A stretch of 11,602 nucleotides of DNA, taken from the NCBI GenBank assembly GCA_934718155.1, contig CAKUZF010000060.1, forward strand, positions 1-11,602, given 5' to 3'. The notes under the pieces were generated by a model. That model worked only from the letters and a program-made list of their open reading frames with translations, was not told where the DNA came from and searched no databases. This stretch comes from an uncultured Parabacteroides sp. (lineage in GTDB: Bacteria > Bacteroidota > Bacteroidia > Bacteroidales > Tannerellaceae). The position numbers were made by a program, and so were the translations under genes. This document shows positions 1 through 3,758 of the stretch, in pieces. Each line of letters starts with the position of its first letter. Position 1 is the first letter of the stretch.

Positions 1-121
1 CCTTCCATTTTTCCCCTACATCAGCGAGCAATTATCCATAGCAAAAACATGCGCATAGCGTCTCCTTTCGCCGTCGCTTCCCGCGCGCGAACCTATTATA
101 TTCATATGAAACGTTTCTGTT

Positions 122-203
122 GCCCATTCAGGGCGAAAAGTGGTAGGGACACATGACACCCAGGGTGTTGCCTGGGCTAAACGGCAGGCTGGGCTTTCAG
201 CCC
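122..203. repeat. Cluster of three short palindromes (REP-like)
   Basis: Three small hairpins follow each other: GCCC/GGGC around ATTCA (122-134), CCCAGG/CCTGGG with a 6-nt loop (159-176), and GGGCT/AGCCC with a 3-nt loop (191-203). Closely packed GC-rich palindromes in non-coding DNA are typical of REP-type elements. Open frames crossing this stretch have no protein-like character, so I see no gene in 1-226. The extent of the element and its copy number elsewhere cannot be judged from this window. Confidence 0.4.
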
Positions 204-226
204 GCATCCATCAACTGCGGCTGGCG

Positions 227-257
227 GAGTTGCCCTCAAAGTCAAACTTTGCCATCA
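227..257. repeat. Hairpin element, copy 2 (pairs with 803-833)
   Basis: The 31-bp stretch reads GAGTTGCCCT, then CAAAG, a 5-nt loop and CTTTG, then CCATCA. The copy at 803-833 has the same flanks and the same CAAAG/CTTTG stem but a different 6-nt loop. Conserved flanks and stem with a changed loop suggest a structured element rather than chance. On the minus strand it lies downstream of the antitoxin gene and the tandem array, just as the other copy lies downstream of the DUF3791/DUF3990 operon. It has no T-tract, so it is not an ordinary intrinsic terminator. Confidence 0.45.
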
Positions 258-272
258 ATTCAGCAATATGAC

Positions 273-367
273 TTACTTTACCATTTATAACGTATTACTT
301 TACCATTTATAACGTATTACTTTGCCATTTATAACGTATTACTTGCCCATTGAATACGTATTACTTT
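273..367. repeat. 22-bp tandem repeat, 4.3 copies
   Basis: Four full 22-bp units lie head to tail at 273-294, 295-316, 317-338 and 339-360, with a 7-base partial unit after them. Each begins TTACTT and ends CGTA, with the core CCATTTATAACG in the first three; the fourth is diverged (CCCATTGAATACG). Units 1 and 2 are identical and unit 3 differs by one base. There are no unique spacers, so this is not CRISPR. The core shares CTTTGCCAT with the adjacent hairpin element, from whose edge it may have expanded. Function unknown. Confidence 0.85.
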
Positions 368-406
368 TTGAAGAGGATTTTCGGGTTGACGCAATGACGA
401 AGTTAG

Positions 407-430
407 GAAGAGATCTGAATGCGAACCAGT
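407..430 (-). pseudogene. C-terminal remnant of a YafQ/RelE-family toxin
   Basis: Reading the minus strand one frame away from the antitoxin, the codons at the antitoxin's 3' end and just past its stop give LLLTTGSHSDLF. YafQ-type mRNA interferase toxins commonly end in a segment like RTGTHSDLF, and such a toxin gene normally sits directly downstream of a RelB/DinJ-type antitoxin gene. Only this tail is present: there is no room for the roughly 80 preceding residues, because the antitoxin frame occupies that DNA. The frame then continues without a stop for about 25 codons into the 22-bp array. I infer a deletion that removed the body of the toxin and joined the two gene ends. The match is short, so it rests on position as much as on sequence. 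Confidence 0.5.
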
Positions 431-432
431 CG

Positions 433-678
433 TTAAAAGGAGATAAGGTCGTTGAACATATCATCAGCACTCTTGTAGGTGGTGATACGCCCTTGTTCGA
501 CATCCCTCATGGCGGATTTATAAGAGGGGCTGTCGAGGATGGAGTTTTCCGCACGTGTAATTTGTACAGAAGAAACCCCTTTAATCATCTTTACTGCATT
601 CACTATTTTTTTAATCAAAGCAGTATCCTCAACTGTCACGACAATCTGAGGAGAGTCGTTGTAGCTAATCGTATTCAT
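433..678 (-). CDS. RelB/DinJ-type antitoxin-like protein (orphan)
   Basis: This is an 81-aa protein. The first half (MNTISYNDSP to about residue 46) alternates beta-like segments with a helix (ALIKKIVNAVKMIKG). The second half, SPSYKSAMRDVEQGRITTYK followed by SADDMFNDL, matches the C-terminal pattern of RelB-like antitoxins (small hydrophilic protein, D-I/V-x-x-G-R, then S-x-D-D-M/F-F). Such proteins bind and neutralise a RelE/YafQ ribonuclease and repress their own operon. I chose the ATG at 678 because the family-like sequence begins there; the frame stays open back to 831 only through the 92-bp repeat, which also precedes an unrelated gene. A candidate promoter lies at 711-742. The partner toxin is missing except for a possible C-terminal stub just downstream, so this is probably an orphan antitoxin. 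Confidence 0.7.
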   Translation of the reverse strand: MNTISYNDSPQIVVTVEDTALIKKIVNAVKMIKGVSSVQITRAENSILDSPSYKSAMRDVEQGRITTYKSADDMFNDLISF

Positions 679-699
679 ACTGGTTTCTTTTTTCGTTAT

Positions 700-791
700 T
701 CTTCCTTCTGCAAAAGAAAGCATTTCTTGCCATTCCGCCAAACGAACACGCTGATTTTTACGCTTTAGGCCGATTGTCGCTCCTGCCGCCT
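700..791 (-). repeat. 92-bp direct repeat, copy A (5' leader of antitoxin gene)
   Basis: The 92 bp are identical to 1755-1846 except at one base (736 C versus 1791 T), in the same orientation. Both copies end on the minus strand a few dozen bases upstream of a start codon (678 here, 1738 for copy B), although the genes they precede are unrelated. The copy contains a candidate Bacteroidetes promoter and an open frame (GLKRKNQRVRLAEWQEMLSF) that happens to be in frame with the antitoxin here but not with the gene after copy B. The frame may be a relic of a coding sequence or chance. Confidence 0.9.
711..742 (-). promoter_or_regulatory. Candidate promoter for antitoxin gene (in repeat A)
   Basis: On the minus strand TTTG (742-739) is followed after 20 bp by TTCTTTTG (718-711). 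This fits the Bacteroidetes pattern TTTG-N19-21-TAnnTTTG with one mismatch in the -7 box. The -7 box is about 30 bp from the start codon. The identical arrangement occurs in repeat B, and the 14-mer around the -7 box (706-719 on the plus strand) recurs upstream of the oxidoreductase gene at 3573-3586. Confidence 0.45.
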
Positions 792-802
792 CGCAGATAA
801 CT

Positions 803-833
803 GAGTCGCCCCAAAGATGCAGCTTTGCCATCA
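803..833. repeat. Hairpin element, copy 1 (pairs with 227-257)
   Basis: The stretch reads GAGTCGCCC, CAAAG, a 6-nt loop, CTTTG, then CCATCA. Flanks and stem match copy 2 at 227-257, while the loop sequence differs. It sits on the minus strand about 20 bp after the stop of the last gene of the DUF3791/DUF3990 operon and just before repeat A, so it marks the junction between the two gene modules. A weak outer inverted repeat GTCGCC (805-810)/GGCGAC (834-839) surrounds most of it. Confidence 0.45.
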
Positions 834-855
834 GGCGACGTGCCCCAAAGGAGGA

Positions 856-1056
856 CTAAAGATACGACAAGACATAACGGGGACTTTGATAGTAAAAGCC
901 CGACTTAGGAGACTCGATCTTCCTCATCAAATCGGAATTATAGAGGCGATCGAAAGCCTCAGCCATTGTCATATGCTGCTCATTGACCATGATCGTGAGA
1001 ATCTCCCTGATTAGATATTCTTTCATATACTCAAAATCTTTAGCAGATACATTCAT
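856..1056 (-). CDS. Small hypothetical protein, third gene of DUF3990 operon
   Basis: This 66-aa protein begins MNVSAKDFEYMKEYLIREIL. I chose the ATG at 1056 because it overlaps the stop of the DUF3990 gene as ATGA; the frame is open back to an ATG at 1092, which would give an unlikely long overlap. The first half is predicted helical and the second half reads SDLMRKIESPKSGFYYQSPRYV. I do not recognise a named domain with confidence, though I recall similar small proteins beside DUF3990 genes in Bacteroides. There is no signal peptide or membrane segment. Strict translational coupling suggests it is made in proportion to the DUF3990 protein, so an immunity, antitoxin or accessory role is possible but inferred only from context. 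Confidence 0.65.
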   Translation of the reverse strand: MNVSAKDFEYMKEYLIREILTIMVNEQHMTMAEAFDRLYNSDLMRKIESPKSGFYYQSPRYVLSYL

Positions 1057-1529
1057 AATGGTTTTAATTTTGAAATTGCTTTTTCCGAACAAAACGCATA
1101 CTGAAAGGTTATGCCCTTCATAAACTTTAGCTTCTCCAAGAATGTGGCAAAATCAATGTCTCCATCCTTGAAGCGAATGATTTGCCGCCCAACTCGATCA
1201 TCGGCTATCGGGCCATAGACAATATCGAAATCGTGTTGCTCCTCACCATTCAACAAATCCCTATTGCGCAAGACGAAACGAGCCCATTCTTCGGTATAAC
1301 CCTTGAAAGTAAGCACCCGTAAGTCTGAACCATGGAATACGTCGTCATCGATTTCGAACACATTCACCACAGCGGAACCGCCAAGGGTAACCGCCTTAAA
1401 GTCGGCCATATCTTGTGCTTGCTCCAATTCTGCAGATAGATAGAATGCTTTTCCAAAATCTTTATTAGGATGCGACTTCCTGAGGTCGATCTGCTTGACA
1501 ATCGTGTTTGAGCCATGATATAACCTCAT
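1053..1529 (-). CDS. DUF3990 protein, probable ADP-ribosyltransferase-like toxin
   Basis: This 158-aa protein fits DUF3990 over its full length: RLYHGS at the N-terminus (His5), DFGKAFYLS (24-32, Tyr30), EEWARFVLRNRD (about 80-91), DFDIVYGPIADDRV (100-113) and QYAF near 143-146. The pairing of a YHGS motif with a GK-x-(F/I)-Y motif resembles the H and Y of the H-Y-E/Q ADP-ribosyltransferase signature in PARPs, and I recall DUF3990 being placed in that clan. The third catalytic residue is not obvious; Glu81 and Gln143 are candidates. There is no signal peptide or membrane segment, so it should act in the cytoplasm. It overlaps the DUF3791 gene upstream and a small gene downstream by ATGA each, and has a good ribosome site (AGGAGGG, 5 nt upstream). 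A toxin role is inferred from motif and gene arrangement; target unknown. Confidence 0.75.
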   Translation of the reverse strand: MRLYHGSNTIVKQIDLRKSHPNKDFGKAFYLSAELEQAQDMADFKAVTLGGSAVVNVFEIDDDVFHGSDLRVLTFKGYTEEWARFVLRNRDLLNGEEQHDFDIVYGPIADDRVGRQIIRFKDGDIDFATFLEKLKFMKGITFQYAFCSEKAISKLKPL

Positions 1530-1738
1530 AACGTCCCTCCTTTCCTACGGCAATAGGAGGCAAGGCCATCCACTCCGTCCTCCAAAGAGAGCGTGTGCAT
1601 GATGTTATAATGCCGCTCGCACATCTCAATACCCTTATAGGTCGCTATGTAGCGATATGCTTCGCGCAAACTCAAATGATATCGCTTCGCAAAAGCGGCA
1701 ATCAGCATAACAATATATTCTATCTTGTCCTCTATCAT
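1526..1738 (-). CDS. DUF3791 domain protein, first gene of DUF3990 operon
   Basis: This 70-aa protein reads IEYIVMLIAAFAKRYHLSLR, then EAYRYIATYKGIEMCERHYN and IMHTLSLEDGVDGLASYCRR. That is the DUF3791 pattern: a first helix, a short 'H-L-S-x-R-E-A' loop, a second helix with YK, a conserved (Y/H)-x-x-(L/M)-HT-L-S motif and a closing helix. Proteins of this type are often encoded beside DUF3990 genes. Its stop overlaps the DUF3990 start by ATGA, and its 3' end carries that gene's ribosome site. Being small, first in the operon and translationally coupled to the larger protein fits an antitoxin-like partner, but this is inference. Its promoter is probably in repeat B, whose edge is 17 bp upstream of the start. 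Confidence 0.75.
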   Translation of the reverse strand: MIEDKIEYIVMLIAAFAKRYHLSLREAYRYIATYKGIEMCERHYNIMHTLSLEDGVDGLASYCRRKGGTL

Positions 1739-1754
1739 AAAAGCAGGTTATACG

Positions 1755-1846
1755 TCTTCCTTCTGCAAAAGAAAGCATTTCTTGCCATTCTGCCAAACGA
1801 ACACGCTGATTTTTACGCTTTAGGCCGATTGTCGCTCCTGCCGCCT
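1755..1846 (-). repeat. 92-bp direct repeat, copy B (5' leader of DUF3791 operon)
   Basis: This copy matches 700-791 at 91 of 92 positions, in the same orientation, at an offset of 1055 bp. Together the copies bracket the three-gene DUF3791/DUF3990 module, so recombination between them would remove that module and one repeat. Similarity stops sharply on both sides, which argues for a defined repeat unit. Confidence 0.9.
1766..1797 (-). promoter_or_regulatory. Candidate promoter for DUF3791/DUF3990 operon (in repeat B)
   Basis: It has the same layout as in repeat A: TTTG (1797-1794), 20 bp, then TTCTTTTG (1773-1766) on the minus strand. The start codon at 1738 is about 28 bp downstream of the -7 box, close to the distance seen for the antitoxin gene. 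The shared sequence and position before two unrelated genes support a promoter function. Confidence 0.45.
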
Positions 1847-1900
1847 TCTTGCGGAGGGCTTGCCTCGAAAGGCCTCGCTGCACCGAAGCTGCAAGGCAGT

Positions 1901-1980
1901 AGCTCTAATCGAGCTCTAACGTTTCTCTATCGTTTCTCTAACGTTTCTCTAATCGCGGATTAGAGAAACATTAGAGCAAC
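1901..1980. repeat. 11-bp tandem array ending in a perfect hairpin
   Basis: Five consecutive 11-bp units fill 1901-1955: AGCTCTAATCG, AGCTCTAACGT, TTCTCTATCGT, TTCTCTAACGT, TTCTCTAATCG. The sequence then turns back on itself: GTTTCTCTAATC (1943-1954) and GATTAGAGAAAC (1958-1969) form a perfect 12-bp stem with a 3-nt loop. A longer alternative pairing joins 1913-1929 with 1961-1977 at 16 of 17 positions. The 11-bp period is close to one helical turn, so all units would face one side of the DNA, as with multiple protein-binding sites. No gene is visible in 1847-2183. Confidence 0.75.
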
Positions 1981-2017
1981 CTCGGAGCAGCAACGGAGCA
2001 ACCCTATAGCTGGGGCG

Positions 2018-2077
2018 TGCGAACTGTGGGGTTGGCAGGGTGCGGACTGTGGGGTCTGGGGCTGCGGACTATGGGGT
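2018..2077. repeat. Three imperfect 15-bp repeats at 22-23 bp spacing
   Basis: TGCGAACTGTGGGGT (2018-2032), TGCGGACTGTGGGGT (2041-2055) and TGCGGACTATGGGGT (2063-2077) recur 23 and 22 bp apart. Each neighbouring pair differs by a single base, while the spacers differ in sequence. The stretch is non-coding and lies downstream of the terminator of the minus-strand oxidoreductase gene. No function can be assigned. Confidence 0.65.
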
Positions 2078-2097
2078 AAACTGCGGGGCGTTGCGGC

Positions 2098-2154
2098 AAA
2101 AAAAGAAGCGCAGCCCTCTGGACGAGCATGGGAGGCTTGCGTCGGAGGGCTGCG
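2098..2154 (-). terminator. Intrinsic terminator of the oxidoreductase gene
   Basis: On the minus strand the 10-bp arms CGCAGCCCTC and GAGGGCTGCG (2154-2145 and 2118-2109 on the plus strand) enclose 26 nt and are followed by CTTC and seven T. This is a GC-rich stem with a T-tract, starting 30 bp after the oxidoreductase stop codon. The loop is longer than usual for a terminator. Confidence 0.65.
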
Positions 2155-2183
2155 GCTGATATATAAAAGTATTATTTCGCTTG

Positions 2184-3557
2184 TTAGGCTAAGCCGTTGA
2201 GCATCATATTGAAATAGAAGGGCTTCAAGATATACACCTTCAGCAGCCACGCCAGGTATTGCTCCTTCGAGGTGTCGATCAGCGTGAAGGGGAAGGTGAT
2301 GTCGGGCTGCTTCTGATAGTCGAACTCGCAGAGCAGCACGTGGCCATAGTCGGTCACGATGGGGCAGGCCGCATAGCCGTTGTATCGCTCGGTGGGCTCC
2401 TTGCCCTCCATCATGGCGATCAGGTTCTTGGCCGCTATGGGCACTTGCTTACGCACGGCCGCCGAGGTCTTGCTGGTGGGGATGCCCGCCACGTCGCCCA
2501 GCGAGACGATGTTGGGATAGGTCTTGTGGATCAGCGTCTCCTTATCGACCATCACCCAAGCGTCGGCAGCCAGCTTGCCTTCGGTCCAGCCCAGTCCGGC
2601 CTCGCGCACGAAGTCGGGAGCCGACATAGGGGGCACGAAATGCAGGAAGTCGTAGTCTTCGACAAACGGGGTGTGGATCTTCTCCTCGCCCTTGGTCTCA
2701 ACCCGCTCCAGATAGACCTTCTTGGCCGACGTGTCGACACCTTTCACACGCACGTTGATCTCGAAGGGCACGTTGCGCTCTTTGTAGATCTCGAGCAGGC
2801 GCGGCGTGAAGTAAGGCACGTCGTAGAGCTGCTTCGAGGCGGTGAAATAGTGGAAGTCGAGCTTCTCGCGTGTGCCCTGCTTGCGGGCGTAGTGCTCCGT
2901 CAAGAGGCATATCTTCTTGGGCGCACCGCCGCACTTCAGCTTGGTGTAGGTGTCGGTAAAGACGCCTTTTCCACCCTTCTTGGCGAACTCCTGCATGGCT
3001 TTCCAGGTCTTTTGCGCCCCCTCGAAGTCGTAGATGCAATGGGCGTTGCCCTCGCCGAGTCTCTCCTTCGAGATGCCCTCCACCTTCTGCCAGTTGCATT
3101 GCAGGCCGGGCGTGAGCACCATGAAGTCGTAGGCAATCTTGCCGTTGGCGGCCGTCGTCACGAGGTTGTTCTGCGGGTCGATGGCCACGACTTGGTCTTT
3201 GATCCATTTGATGCCGCTGGGCATGCAGTCGGCCTGGGGCTTCCACACCTCGTCGGGCGTGTAGACACCCGAGGCGATCAGGGTGAACCCGGGCTGGTAG
3301 AACTGGCGGTCGCTCGGGTCGATCAGGGTGATGTCGGGGTTGTCGAGCCATTTCTTCAACCGTGCGGCCATGCTGATGCCGGCGGCGCCTCCGCCAACGA
3401 TCACGATTTTTCCTGTAGCTTTACTCGAGAAGGCCTTCGCCGTGTGTGTGCTCAGCCCTGCCAGTAGGCCGCTTGCGGCGAGCTGGCGAAAGAAGTGTCG
3501 GCGGTCGACGCCTTTCTTTTCCAGCACTTCCAACTGCCTTTCTAATTCGTTTGTCAT
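2184..3557 (-). CDS. Sulfide:quinone oxidoreductase, mitochondrial-like type, Tat-like leader
   Basis: This 457-aa FAD enzyme should oxidise sulfide and pass electrons to membrane quinone. It has the dinucleotide-binding motif IVIVGGGAAG (51-60), the second FAD motif SLGDVAG (352-358), and both redox cysteines expected for this branch: Cys209 in KLKCGGAPKK and Cys398 in YNGYAACPIV. These correspond to the two catalytic cysteines of human SQOR, which it also resembles in QFYQPGFTLI and in FVPPMSAPDF. The C-terminus (YILKPFYFNMML) is the amphipathic membrane-contact end. The N-terminus carries DRRHFFRQLAASGLLAGL (18-35) and then AKAF (40-43), which resembles a twin-arginine signal with a cleavage site, so the enzyme may be periplasmic. 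It is divergent from the SulP gene; its terminator is at 2098-2154. Flavocytochrome c or NADH dehydrogenase relatives are less likely because the cysteines are in place. Confidence 0.85.
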   Translation of the reverse strand: MTNELERQLEVLEKKGVDRRHFFRQLAASGLLAGLSTHTAKAFSSKATGKIVIVGGGAAGISMAARLKKWLDNPDITLIDPSDRQFYQPGFTLIASGVYTPDEVWKPQADCMPSGIKWIKDQVVAIDPQNNLVTTAANGKIAYDFMVLTPGLQCNWQKVEGISKERLGEGNAHCIYDFEGAQKTWKAMQEFAKKGGKGVFTDTYTKLKCGGAPKKICLLTEHYARKQGTREKLDFHYFTASKQLYDVPYFTPRLLEIYKERNVPFEINVRVKGVDTSAKKVYLERVETKGEEKIHTPFVEDYDFLHFVPPMSAPDFVREAGLGWTEGKLAADAWVMVDKETLIHKTYPNIVSLGDVAGIPTSKTSAAVRKQVPIAAKNLIAMMEGKEPTERYNGYAACPIVTDYGHVLLCEFDYQKQPDITFPFTLIDTSKEQYLAWLLKVYILKPFYFNMMLNGLA

Positions 3558-3577
3558 TTTATGTGGTATATTTTCTG

Positions 3578-3607
3578 CAAAAGAAACGATTTATTTTGAT
3601 TCCTCAA
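3578..3607 (-). promoter_or_regulatory. Candidate promoter of the oxidoreductase gene
   Basis: On the minus strand TTG (3607-3605) is followed after 19 bp by TTCTTTTG (3585-3578), about 20 bp before the start codon at 3557. The 14-mer around the -7 box (TTCTGCAAAAGAAA on the plus strand, 3573-3586) is identical to that inside both 92-bp repeats. Confidence 0.4.
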
Positions 3608-3687
3608 CTATAAAAAATCAAATACTTGCCTTGCCTGAGGGGGCATTACCGTTAAAAAGAGGAGGGCTTGGCGAGACGGTCGCTTTT

Positions 3688-3721
3688 TTTGCATCTATTA
3701 CCAAATATTATAGTAACTTCG
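3688..3721 (+). promoter_or_regulatory. Candidate promoter of the SulP gene
   Basis: TTTG (3688-3691) is followed after 22 bp by TAACTTCG (3714-3721), one mismatch from TAnnTTTG, and 37 bp before the start codon at 3759. The spacing is slightly long. The 201-bp intergenic region holds this and the divergent oxidoreductase promoter; I see no other structure in it. Confidence 0.35.
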
Positions 3722-3758
3722 CGACTTCAACAATAACTTTTAGGCAAAAAGATTTTAT

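Noticed and set aside
16..207. Minus-strand 63-codon open frame
   Set aside because: It runs through the palindrome cluster and lacks protein-like features.
273..367. CRISPR array
   Set aside because: The 22-bp units abut directly with no unique spacers, and no cas genes are nearby.
322..768. Plus-strand 148-codon open frame
   Set aside because: It starts inside the tandem array and runs antisense to the antitoxin gene and repeat A; the translation has no recognisable pattern.
679..831. N-terminal extension of the antitoxin to an ATG at 831
   Set aside because: The extension is mostly the 92-bp repeat, which precedes a different gene in another frame at 1755-1846; family-like sequence starts at 678.
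792..855. Integron attC-type recombination site between the two modules
   Set aside because: There is an imperfect inverted repeat (805-810/834-839), but I find no convincing paired core sites of the GTTRRRY type and no integrase in the window.
2259..3467. Plus-strand 402-codon open frame
   Set aside because: It is the antisense shadow of the GC-rich oxidoreductase gene; its translation is low-complexity in His, Leu, Val and Gly.
3671..3690. Terminator-like GCGA/TCGC hairpin followed by seven T
   Set aside because: The stem is only 4 bp, no plus-strand gene ends upstream, and the T-run overlaps the likely -33 box of SulP.
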